A stretch of 9,803 nt of DNA, taken from an uncultured Brevibacterium sp. (GTDB lineage: Bacteria > Actinomycetota > Actinomycetes > Actinomycetales > Brevibacteriaceae). The stretch spans positions 1 to 9,803 of the forward strand of contig CABTZE010000074.1 of the NCBI GenBank assembly GCA_902489215.1, given 5' to 3'. The notes under the pieces were generated by a model. It did no database searches. It worked only from the letters and a program-made list of their open reading frames with translations, and was not told the DNA's origin. Shown here in pieces: positions 1 through 6,413 of this stretch. Within the stretch, counting starts at the first letter, position 1. The number at the start of each line of letters is the position of its first letter. The position numbers and the translations under genes were made by a program.

Positions 1-1
1 G

Positions 2-721
2 GCAAAGCGGATCACCGGCCACTGGGTGCACTACCCGCTGAAGACCGGCACGATGACCGTCTGGACCCTGCTCGATGTGCAGGGCTTCAGCGACATCGAA
101 CCGACCATCCGCTCCGTCGTCAAGGCTTTGGCCGCCGGTGTGAAGTCCGGAGGCATCACGGACCACAGGCAGGCGCTTCTGGACTACGCAGCCCTGCGCG
201 GTTTTGCCACCGCTCCCCTTGAGGGTTCAAGCCTGCGGATTCTGCTGGCCGACGGTTCGGCTGACACCGACTTCGACGAGCAGTCCCGCCTGACCAACTG
301 TCAGGTACACGCGCCTCTGGAAGGCGAAGCGCAGGAGCAGTTCGCTGCTGCGCAGCCGGTCACGCCGCAGTCCGTGCCGATCGAGGTCGACTTCAGCGTC
401 GCCGCACAGCCGGCCGAAGAGCCGAGCACCGAAAAGCCCGCGCCTGCACTGGGCGAGCACTACACCGGCGCCGGCGAAGTCGACGAGCCGACGCCTGCGC
501 CTGCCGTAGCAGACCACAAGCCGGAGGCTCCGGAAGAGCCGCAGGCACCTCGGGAAGAAGAGAACACCGACAAGCCCGCTGCGAAGCAGAAGGCTCCTGC
601 ACAGCAGACGACTCCCCACACCCAGGAGGAAACGCAATCGAACCGGCAGCCGAGCCAGCCCGAGGACGAACCGAACAAGAAAAAGAAGAAGGGCTTCTTC
701 GGCCGTCTGTTCGGCCGCTGA
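2..721 (+). CDS. Hypothetical protein with Pro/Glu-rich linker and polybasic C-terminal tail (probably 5' partial)
   Basis: I do not recognise the family. The frame is open from base 2, with no stop before the first candidate start (GTG at 26; an ATG follows at 53). Neither has a visible ribosome binding site, so the true start probably lies left of the window. Counting from GTG 26, residues 1-110 look like a small folded domain of mixed hydrophobic and charged residues (for example MTVWTLLDVQGF). Residues about 111-216 are a low-complexity linker rich in Pro, Glu, Ala and Gln, likely disordered. The protein ends in KKKKKGFFGRLFGR (218-231), a lysine cluster followed by a short amphipathic aromatic segment, which could bind the membrane surface or nucleic acid. 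There is no signal peptide or transmembrane helix in the visible part. The stop lies 56 bases before the first conventional start of the membrane protease gene, so the two may be co-transcribed. Coding is well supported by codon pattern; the function is unknown. Confidence 0.7.
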   Translation, partial: AKRITGHWVHYPLKTGTMTVWTLLDVQGFSDIEPTIRSVVKALAAGVKSGGITDHRQALLDYAALRGFATAPLEGSSLRILLADGSADTDFDEQSRLTNCQVHAPLEGEAQEQFAAAQPVTPQSVPIEVDFSVAAQPAEEPSTEKPAPALGEHYTGAGEVDEPTPAPAVADHKPEAPEEPQAPREEENTDKPAAKQKAPAQQTTPHTQEETQSNRQPSQPEDEPNKKKKKGFFGRLFGR

Positions 722-777
722 CGCGGTCTCACTCCCCCTGGATCACTCCGGCTCCGACGGCCCAGCACCTGCTGTGG

Positions 778-1422
778 GTGGTGCTTGCGCTCATCGCCAT
801 GGCCGGCGGCGCGGTCCTCGGCGTCTTCGCGGCCGTGTGGACAGGGCTGGGCACCTCGGCCGCGACGGCATTCGCCCTGTGCCTGAGCACTCCGCTGTTC
901 CTGCTGGTCCTGTGGTTCGGACTCGGAGTGCGCGGCGGGTGGACGATCCGCGACCTCGGTTTCCGCCGCCCACGCCATTCGCTGTGGCACCTGCTGTGGT
1001 GGATACCCGCCTCGATCGTGCTCAGCGGAATCGGGGCGATGGTGTTGGGCAGCGCGCTCGGGCTGAGCCCGAGTGACGGCACTTCGTCGACGCGCGATGC
1101 CCTCAGCCTCCACTGGAGCATCGCACCGCTGGCCGCCCTTGCGACCGCGGTCGTCATCCCCCTTGCCGAGGAGATCGTCTTCCGGCGTGTGCTGCTCGAC
1201 TGGCTCATGACGAAGATGCCGACGGCGCTTGCTGTGATCATCACGATCGTCGTCTTCGCTCTTGTGCACGTCAGCCCGACTGCGATGGCCTACCTCATTT
1301 TCCTGAGCACCTCGCTCGTGCTCGCACGCCTGTGGTTCAGGTCCCTGTGGGCGCCGTTCCTCATCCACGCCGCCAACAACGGATTGATCACCGTCGCGGC
1401 GCTTGCAGCCCTCATCGGCTGA
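778..1422 (+). CDS. CPBP family intramembrane glutamic/metallo-endopeptidase
   Basis: Membrane-embedded protease of the CPBP (CAAX protease and bacteriocin-processing, Abi/Rce1-like) family. From GTG 778 the product has 214 residues and is almost wholly hydrophobic. All three family motifs are present: EEIVFR (EExxxR, E131-E132 and R136), FALVH (FxxxH, F160 and H164) and HAANN (HxxxN, H197 and N201). These carry the active-site Glu and His residues of the family. Several membrane segments are evident, including about 1-22, 32-50, 71-95, 115-130, 150-163 and 168-185. In bacteria such proteins process or confer immunity to small peptides, or have unknown substrates; nothing here identifies the substrate. 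GTG 778 begins inside the first membrane helix and has no Shine-Dalgarno sequence, while the frame stays open upstream and encodes TRSHSPWITPAPTAQHLLW. A rarer start upstream, for example CTG 718 overlapping the preceding stop, is therefore possible. Family assignment is firm; the N-terminus is not. Confidence 0.88.
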   Translation: MVLALIAMAGGAVLGVFAAVWTGLGTSAATAFALCLSTPLFLLVLWFGLGVRGGWTIRDLGFRRPRHSLWHLLWWIPASIVLSGIGAMVLGSALGLSPSDGTSSTRDALSLHWSIAPLAALATAVVIPLAEEIVFRRVLLDWLMTKMPTALAVIITIVVFALVHVSPTAMAYLIFLSTSLVLARLWFRSLWAPFLIHAANNGLITVAALAALIG

Positions 1423-1430
1423 GGCGCTCT

Positions 1431-1453
1431 CAGCGGTCATAGACGGACCGCTG
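1431..1453 (+). terminator. Hairpin after the CPBP gene, possible terminator
   Basis: Perfect 8-bp inverted repeat, CAGCGGTC (1431-1438) and GACCGCTG (1446-1453), with a 7-base loop ATAGACG. It begins 9 bases after the CPBP stop and is followed by TGTTG, not a real T-run. A GC-rich terminator stem without a U-tract would be usual in actinobacteria. It also lies 25 bases before the presumed -10 box of the next gene, so an operator is an alternative. Confidence 0.45.
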
Positions 1454-1477
1454 TGTGTTGCGCGTCACCGCGGGGAG

Positions 1478-1483
1478 TACGAT
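1478..1483 (+). promoter_or_regulatory. Presumed -10 box of the S9 peptidase gene
   Basis: TACGAT fits the actinobacterial -10 pattern TANNNT. It is followed by 6 bases and then ATG 1490, so transcription would begin at or next to the start codon (leaderless). No clear -35 is seen; GTGTTG at 1455-1460 has a 17-base spacing but is a poor match. A GGGGAG at 1472-1477 is too far (12 bases) to be a good ribosome binding site. Confidence 0.4.
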
Positions 1484-1489
1484 TTCGGC

Positions 1490-3580
1490 ATGACCAAAGA
1501 AGCTCACTCCCCCGCATACGTCCCCACCCTCACCTCGCTTCTCGATGCGCCGCGCACCGGCGGGCTGACGTGCCGCCGCGACAGCGGTCCCCTGTTGGCC
1601 TCGGTCCAGTCGCTGGACAGAAAGGGCACGTCGTACTCGACACACCTGGTTGAGCTCGCCGCTGACGCGAACACCGACTACCCGTCGCCGCGACGTTTGA
1701 CCCGCGGAGCAGCCTCGATCGGCGCGACCGCGGTCGCCGAAGACGGCTCGGTGTTCTTCACCGCCAAACGCGCCGGTGACGACGGCAACGAAGCCGATGA
1801 CGCCGCACTGTTCCTGCTGCCGCCCCGCGGTGAAGCCCGCTGCATTGCCACACGCCCCGGCGGCTACGGCAGCATCGCTCTTCGACCTGGTGTGCTCGTG
1901 GCACAGCTGGCCGTGCATTCCCATGCGGGCAGCGAAGAAGAACACGCTGAGTTTGTAAAGAAGCGCTCAGACGCCAAAGTCTCCGGCATCCTGCATGCCG
2001 AGTTCCCCACCCGCCGGTGGGATGCCGACCTCGGGCCGCACGTCAATCGTCTGGCCGTGGCACAGCTGCCGCAGGATCTGAGCCAGCTGAGCTCCACCTC
2101 GGACGACTTTGCCCACAAGCGCGACGGCGACGACCTCCCGCCCCTGCTTGAGTTCACTTACCCGCAGATGCCGGAAGGTTCACTGGTCGGCTGGGAGGCA
2201 TCCGCTGACGGCACGTGGGCGCTCGTGTCGGTGCGACGCACACTCATGGACCACATCGACCAGGTGAGCATCCACCGGGTCGACCTCACGGGCAAGCAGG
2301 CGCCCCAGCAGCTGCTGACATCGCAGCCAACGGATTCACGCTGGCTGGGTGCTCTCAGCCCGGATGATGCGCGCGTGGTCATTGAACACGTCGATGAGTG
2401 GATGCCGGACCAGGACCTCCACCCGCGTCCCCACGTGCACACGATCGACGGTGACGGCGGTTTGAGCGGCGGGCAGCCCCTGTGGCCGGAGTTCGACCAG
2501 TGGTTCGACGCCGTGTGGCTTGATGACAACACACTTGTGGCTGCCTCCGATGACCACGGCCGCGGTTCCGTGTGGATTGGCCGCGTGGACGATGCCGCTC
2601 CCCGCAGGCTGGCCGGTGGGCCCGAACAGAAGTACGTGTTCGCCGCAGTTGCCGTACACGACGGCCGCGTAGTTGCTCTGCGCTCCTCCATTGACACTCC
2701 ACCGCAACCGGTTGCCATCGACCCCACCAGCGGCGAGGTGACCGAGCTTGCCAATCCGACCGGGGCTGTCGAGGTGCCGGGTCGGCTTGACGAGGTCACG
2801 GCGACTGCTGAGGACGGCACCGAGGTTCGCGCCTGGCTGTCACTGCCCGAAGGCGATGGCCCGCACCCGCTTGTTGTGTTTGCCCACGGTGGCCCGTGGG
2901 GGTCGTGGAATGCCTGGACCTACAGGTGGAACCCCGCACCGTTTGTGGCTGCCGGCTTTGCGGTGCTTTTGCCGGATCCTGCGATTTCCACCGGCTACGG
3001 CCAGAACATGATTGCCCGAGGTCAGCAGCAGCTGGGCGGCACGCCGTTCACCGACATCATGGCTTTGACCGATGCGGCCGAAGAGCGTACTGACATCGAC
3101 TCTGAGCGCACGGCCTTTGCCGGTGGATCCTACGGCGGGTATATGACCAACTGGGTGGCCGGGCATACGGGTTCGCGCTTTAAGTGCGCTGTCACTCACG
3201 CTTCCCTGTGGAACACGGAATCCATGGGTCGGACAACCGACAATTCTTCGTGGAACGATGCGATGGCCGGTCAGTCGAAGGAGTACTCACCGCACCTGTA
3301 CGCGGCTGATATCGAAATCCCGATGCTGGTCATCCACGGCGACAAGGACTACCGGGTGCCCATCGGCCAGGGGCAGGAACTGTGGTTTGACCTGCTGCGC
3401 AAGTCGAAGACCCCAGCTGGGCCGGACGGGCTGACACAGCACCGCTTCCTGTACTTCCCCGATGAAGGTCACTGGATTTTGGGCCGCGGCAACGCCGAGG
3501 TCTGGTACCGCACGTTCATCGACTTCCTGCGCCACCACGTGTTGGGCGAAGAACCCCAGACGGCAGAAGAGCTCGGCTGA
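1490..3580 (+). CDS. S9 family serine peptidase (prolyl oligopeptidase superfamily, S9C/DPP5-like)
   Basis: Serine exopeptidase that would release dipeptides or acylated residues from short peptides, presumably in the cytoplasm because there is no signal peptide. The 696-residue length is typical of the family. Residues about 1-420 are a divergent beta-propeller; about 440-690 form the alpha/beta-hydrolase domain. The oxyanion-hole HGGP is at 466-469. The nucleophile lies in GGSYGG (545-550, Ser547). The catalytic Asp is probably D620 in HGDKDYRVP, and the His is H661 in DEGHW. The stretch HGGPWGSWNAW with RWNP resembles dipeptidyl peptidase 5. The loop that usually reads NPRGSTGYG is here DPAISTGYG. 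The reading frame extends back to GTG 1403, inside the CPBP gene, but ATG 1490 is preferred: it clears that overlap, sits after a -10-like box and begins the family-like sequence. It is probably transcribed from its own promoter. Exact substrate is unknown. Confidence 0.93.
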   Translation: MTKEAHSPAYVPTLTSLLDAPRTGGLTCRRDSGPLLASVQSLDRKGTSYSTHLVELAADANTDYPSPRRLTRGAASIGATAVAEDGSVFFTAKRAGDDGNEADDAALFLLPPRGEARCIATRPGGYGSIALRPGVLVAQLAVHSHAGSEEEHAEFVKKRSDAKVSGILHAEFPTRRWDADLGPHVNRLAVAQLPQDLSQLSSTSDDFAHKRDGDDLPPLLEFTYPQMPEGSLVGWEASADGTWALVSVRRTLMDHIDQVSIHRVDLTGKQAPQQLLTSQPTDSRWLGALSPDDARVVIEHVDEWMPDQDLHPRPHVHTIDGDGGLSGGQPLWPEFDQWFDAVWLDDNTLVAASDDHGRGSVWIGRVDDAAPRRLAGGPEQKYVFAAVAVHDGRVVALRSSIDTPPQPVAIDPTSGEVTELANPTGAVEVPGRLDEVTATAEDGTEVRAWLSLPEGDGPHPLVVFAHGGPWGSWNAWTYRWNPAPFVAAGFAVLLPDPAISTGYGQNMIARGQQQLGGTPFTDIMALTDAAEERTDIDSERTAFAGGSYGGYMTNWVAGHTGSRFKCAVTHASLWNTESMGRTTDNSSWNDAMAGQSKEYSPHLYAADIEIPMLVIHGDKDYRVPIGQGQELWFDLLRKSKTPAGPDGLTQHRFLYFPDEGHWILGRGNAEVWYRTFIDFLRHHVLGEEPQTAEELG

Positions 3581-3602
3581 GGCACACCCACCGCAATACT
3601 GC

Positions 3603-3666
3603 GTCACTTTCGCTTCACGGCCCGTCATACTTACGTCATGTATGACGGGCCGTGAAACTGTGTGAC
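3603..3666. repeat. Perfect 17-bp inverted repeat with 9-base loop (terminator or operator)
   Basis: TTCACGGCCCGTCATAC (3614-3630) and its exact reverse complement (3640-3656) flank the loop TTACGTCAT (3631-3639). An outer GTCAC (3603-3607) can pair with GTGAC (3662-3666) across small internal loops, giving the full span. It lies 33 bases after the S9 peptidase stop and 54 bases before the acyl-CoA synthetase start. No T-run follows, so it is not a textbook intrinsic terminator, though actinobacterial terminators often lack one. A large operator for the synthetase gene, or one copy of a dispersed palindromic repeat, are the alternatives. The structure itself is certain; its role is not. Confidence 0.75.
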
Positions 3667-3710
3667 CTCTTAAGCCGCCCACGGCGGTCTGCTCTGAGAG
3701 CGTCACAGCT

Positions 3711-5330
3711 ATGACTGGACTGCACACGCCTCTTTCGCCGCTGAGCTTCCTTGAGCGCAGCGCCCGCGTCTACCCCAACCGCACAGCCATCATTGACGGC
3801 GAAACCACACGCACTTTCTCCGAGTTCGCAGCAGACGCCCAGCACCGAGCACAGCTGCTGGCCGACCTCGGCATCCGCCCTGGCGACCGTGTGGCCTACA
3901 TGGCGCCGAACACCCTCGAAATGGCGCTCGCCCAGTTCTCGGTGCCGTTGGCAGGCGCCGTCCTCGTTCCGCTGAACATCCGCCTGACCAGCGCAGAAAT
4001 CCACTTCATCCTCGAACACTCCGGTGCGCGGGTCTTCGTCATCGACGCCGAATACATCCCGGTTGTCCAACCGCTCATCGGCGAACTCAGAACCGTCGCG
4101 ACCATCGCCGTCGACCGCACTGCAGACCCCGCCGCACATCTGCCCGAGGGCTTCACCGACCTCGCAGACCTCCTGACCCAGACCCAGCAGCCGGGGGCAG
4201 GCCCGACCGGGCAGGCGCCTCGTGAGTTTCAGTGGGCTCCCCACAGCGAACTCGACCCGCTGGGAATCAACTACACCTCCGGTACAACAGGCAATCCCAA
4301 AGGCGTCGTCGTCACCCACCGCCAGGCGTACACAAATGCGATCAACCAGGTGCTGCATTCCCGCTTCGCCACCGACAGCGTCTACCTGTGGACCCTGCCG
4401 ATCTTCCACTGCAACGGCTGGTGCGGCGTGTGGGCACTCACCGCGGCCGGCAGCACCCAGGTGTGCCTGCGCGCTGTGCGCGGGCCGAAGATCTGGGAGC
4501 TCATCGACCGTCACCGAGTCACACACTTCAACGGAGCGCCGACCGTCGTGCGGACCATCCGCGATGCCGAGCAGGCACACCCGCTGAACTACACGCTGCG
4601 GGTCACATGCGGCGGTGCACCGCTGGATCCTCGCACTCTGGCCGATGTCGAAGCACTCGGATTCTCCGTCACCCACTCCTTCGGCATGACCGAAACCGCA
4701 GGCCCCTACACGATCGCCTACGAACAGGAGGAATGGAAGAACCTCCCGGCCGATACCCGTGCCGCGCTGCTGGCACGGCAGGGTGTGGGACAGATCGGCT
4801 CGAGCGAACTGCGCGTTGTCGAGCGCGAACCAGACAGCGACGGGCTGCTGGTCGACGTGCCCGCTGACGGGGCGACGATCGGCGAGGTCGTGGTGCGCGG
4901 CAACACCGTCATGGCCGGCTACTACCGCAACCCCGAAGCCACCGCAAAGGCTTTTGCCGGCGGCTGGCTGCATACCGGGGACCTCGGTGTTATGCACCCT
5001 GACGGCTACGTCGAACTGAAGGACCGCGCAAAGGACATCATCATCTCCGGAGGCGAGAACATCTCGACCATCGAAGTTGAGCACGCCATCGGCTCGCACC
5101 CGCTGGTAGCCGAAGCCGCAGTCATCGGAGTGCCGGATGAGCGGTGGGGCGAGCGCCCGAGGGCCTACGTCGTCACCCGCGACGGGGCTGAAATTGAAGA
5201 CGAGGTGCTCACGGCGCACGTGGGGACGCGCCTTGCCGGCTTCAAGGTTCCGCGCGAGTACCGCTACGTGGCCGAACTGCCCAAAACTTCAACGGGCAAG
5301 ATCAGCAAAGTTCAGCTGCGGGAAGGCTGA
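3711..5330 (+). CDS. Acyl-CoA synthetase (AMP-binding, ANL superfamily)
   Basis: Activates a carboxylic acid with ATP to an acyl-adenylate and then transfers the acyl group to coenzyme A. The 539-residue length is normal. ANL motifs occur in order: the phosphate loop YTSGTTGNPKG (188-198), FGMTETAG (324-331), HTGDLG (421-426), KDRAKDIIISGGENIS (437-452, hinge and A8) and the C-terminal catalytic lysine K530 in PKTSTGK. LPIFHCNGWCGVW (229-241) with the following VCLRAV is characteristic of the medium-chain/AAE1-like branch that also includes methylmercaptopropionate-CoA ligases (DmdB), rather than the classical FadD branch. The substrate is therefore probably a short or medium-chain acid; the sequence does not settle which. 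ATG 3711 is preceded by a weak GAGAG (3696-3700) at 10 bases. The gene has its own long upstream gap with the 3614-3656 palindrome, which may control it. It faces trhO and is not in an operon with the thioesterase further right. Confidence 0.93.
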   Translation: MTGLHTPLSPLSFLERSARVYPNRTAIIDGETTRTFSEFAADAQHRAQLLADLGIRPGDRVAYMAPNTLEMALAQFSVPLAGAVLVPLNIRLTSAEIHFILEHSGARVFVIDAEYIPVVQPLIGELRTVATIAVDRTADPAAHLPEGFTDLADLLTQTQQPGAGPTGQAPREFQWAPHSELDPLGINYTSGTTGNPKGVVVTHRQAYTNAINQVLHSRFATDSVYLWTLPIFHCNGWCGVWALTAAGSTQVCLRAVRGPKIWELIDRHRVTHFNGAPTVVRTIRDAEQAHPLNYTLRVTCGGAPLDPRTLADVEALGFSVTHSFGMTETAGPYTIAYEQEEWKNLPADTRAALLARQGVGQIGSSELRVVEREPDSDGLLVDVPADGATIGEVVVRGNTVMAGYYRNPEATAKAFAGGWLHTGDLGVMHPDGYVELKDRAKDIIISGGENISTIEVEHAIGSHPLVAEAAVIGVPDERWGERPRAYVVTRDGAEIEDEVLTAHVGTRLAGFKVPREYRYVAELPKTSTGKISKVQLREG

Positions 5331-5353
5331 GGCAAAACGCCGTCTGCCCGGCA

Positions 5354-5388
5354 GGCTCAGCCGCCGCAGGGCTGGCTCAGCCGCCGCA
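5354..5388. repeat. Two 15-bp direct repeats in the convergent gap, possible bidirectional terminator
   Basis: GGCTCAGCCGCCGCA occurs exactly at 5354-5368 and again at 5374-5388, a 20-base period. The core GGCTCAGCC is nearly self-complementary, so the two copies can pair as an 8 of 9 stem around an 11-base loop. The element sits between the stops of the acyl-CoA synthetase and trhO, where a terminator serving both strands would be expected. The repeats are directly visible; the termination role is inferred and no T-run is present. Confidence 0.5.
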
Positions 5389-5391
5389 CCC

Positions 5392-6282
5392 TCACATGCC
5401 GACTGACACACAGCTGCCGCACGTGGGGTGCAGGCCAGCGCGGGTGCAGTCTTCACAGCGCAGGAACTGCTGGCGGCAGCTTTCATTGGCGCAGTTGACG
5501 AATTTCGGCGTGCGCTTGCCGCACTCCAGGCACGAGCCCAGCGACTCAGCTCCTTCACCGAACTCCATGTGCATACGCTTGTCGAACACGTACAGCGAAC
5601 CGTCCCACAAGCCTGAGTTGCCGTAGGTTTCGCCGTAGCGGACGATCCCGCCGTCCAGCTGGTAGACCTCGTTGAAGCCGCGGTTCTTCATGAGCACCGA
5701 CAGCACTTCACAGCGGATGCCGCCGGTGCAGTAGGTCACGACCGGGCGGTCTTTGTACTCGTCGTATTTGCCGGATTCGATTTCGTCGATGAAGTCGCGC
5801 GTGGTTTCGACATCCGGCACGATTGCGCCGCGGAAGCGTCCGATCTCGGCTTCCATTGCGTTGCGTCCGTCGAAGAACACAACGTCGTCGCCGCGTTCTT
5901 CGATGAGCTTGTGCAGGGCGCCCGGCTTGAGGTGCTCTCCCCCGCCGATCACACCGTCAGCGTCGACCTTGATTTCATCCGGTGTGGTGAACGTGACGAG
6001 CTCGGGCCGGACTTTGACAGACAGGCGCGGGAAGTCGTCGCCCTGACCGGTGGACCATTTGATGTCGGCCTTTTTGAAAGGTTCGTAGCTCTTGGTGATG
6101 CGCACGTACTTTTTGACGTCGTCAATGTCCCCGCCGAGCGTTGCGTTGATGCCGTCTTTGGAGATGATGACGCGCCCCTTGAGCCCGCATCCTTCGGCGA
6201 GCGCATGTTGCCACAGCCGCACGGCTTCTGGGTCAGCTAGAGGGGTGAATACGTAGAAGAGGACGATTTTCTGCACCGACAT
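5392..6282 (-). CDS. trhO: Rhodanese-domain tRNA uridine(34) hydroxylase TrhO (YceA family)
   Basis: Oxygen-dependent hydroxylase that makes 5-hydroxyuridine at wobble position 34 of tRNAs, the first step toward 5-methoxy- or 5-oxyacetyl-uridine derivatives, which widen codon reading. The product has 296 residues. The N-terminal part (about 1-95) matches the acylphosphatase-like UPF0176 domain, with LFYVFTPLADPE and ISKDGINATLGG. A rhodanese domain follows (about 120-225), with active-site C185 in YCTGGIRCE and the segment YQLDGGIVRYGE. The C-terminus carries eight cysteines (251, 254, 264, 269, 276, 279, 288, 291) in CxxC-type pairs, probably a zinc-binding module common in this family. The frame could begin at GTG 6330, but ATG 6282 gives the conserved N-terminus and directly follows a -10-like box. 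It is divergent from the thioesterase gene and convergent with the acyl-CoA synthetase, so it is probably monocistronic. Confidence 0.93.
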   Translation of the reverse strand: MSVQKIVLFYVFTPLADPEAVRLWQHALAEGCGLKGRVIISKDGINATLGGDIDDVKKYVRITKSYEPFKKADIKWSTGQGDDFPRLSVKVRPELVTFTTPDEIKVDADGVIGGGEHLKPGALHKLIEERGDDVVFFDGRNAMEAEIGRFRGAIVPDVETTRDFIDEIESGKYDEYKDRPVVTYCTGGIRCEVLSVLMKNRGFNEVYQLDGGIVRYGETYGNSGLWDGSLYVFDKRMHMEFGEGAESLGSCLECGKRTPKFVNCANESCRQQFLRCEDCTRAGLHPTCGSCVSVGM

Positions 6283-6285
6283 AGC

Positions 6286-6300
6286 CTCAATTGTATTGAG
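6286..6300. promoter_or_regulatory. trhO promoter: -10 box inside a perfect 6-3-6 inverted repeat
   Basis: On the minus strand TACAAT (6295 to 6290) is close to the -10 consensus and is followed by 7 bases and then the trhO ATG, implying a leaderless mRNA. It lies inside the dyad CTCAAT-TGT-ATTGAG (6286-6300, plus strand). A protein binding the dyad would block RNA polymerase, so this may be an operator. No good -35 is visible. Confidence 0.45.
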
Positions 6301-6401
6301 CCGCCCGACTGCCGAGGCGCCGGTCACCACCCGCCGGGCTCACTCCCGAGGGCCGGGCCTCACCAGATCCCGTCAGCGGCGTCACCGTATGAGACCCGTG
6401 C

Positions 6402-6407
6402 CACAAT
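6402..6407 (+). promoter_or_regulatory. Presumed -10 box of the thioesterase gene
   Basis: CACAAT is followed by GCGCGT and then ATG 6414, a 6-base gap that places the transcription start at or near the start codon. No Shine-Dalgarno sequence precedes the ATG, which favours a leaderless mRNA. The first base departs from the T expected in TANNNT, and no clear -35 is seen. Confidence 0.33.
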
Positions 6408-6413
6408 GCGCGT

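Noticed and set aside
460..1440. 326-residue minus-strand open frame across the first two genes
   Set aside because: The translation is Arg/His/Asp-rich without recognisable domains, and the CPBP motifs on the plus strand explain the region.
1403..1489. S9 peptidase start at GTG 1403
   Set aside because: It overlaps the CPBP coding end and runs through the 1431-1453 hairpin and the -10-like box; ATG 1490 begins the family-like sequence.
3674..3688. Small dyad CCGCC-CAC-GGCGG before the acyl-CoA synthetase
   Set aside because: A 5-bp GC stem of this kind is expected by chance in GC-rich sequence; no other support.
4232..4867. 211-residue plus-strand open frame inside the acyl-CoA synthetase
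   Set aside because: Alternate-frame shadow, Arg/Pro-rich, with no motif and no start signal.
3636..5219. 527-residue open frame on the minus strand opposite the acyl-CoA synthetase
   Set aside because: Its composition is that of an antisense shadow in a GC-rich gene, it shows no family motif, and the plus strand carries every ANL motif over the same bases.
6283..6330. trhO start at GTG 6330
   Set aside because: The 16 additional residues are not part of the family's N-terminus, and they would run through the -10 box and dyad.
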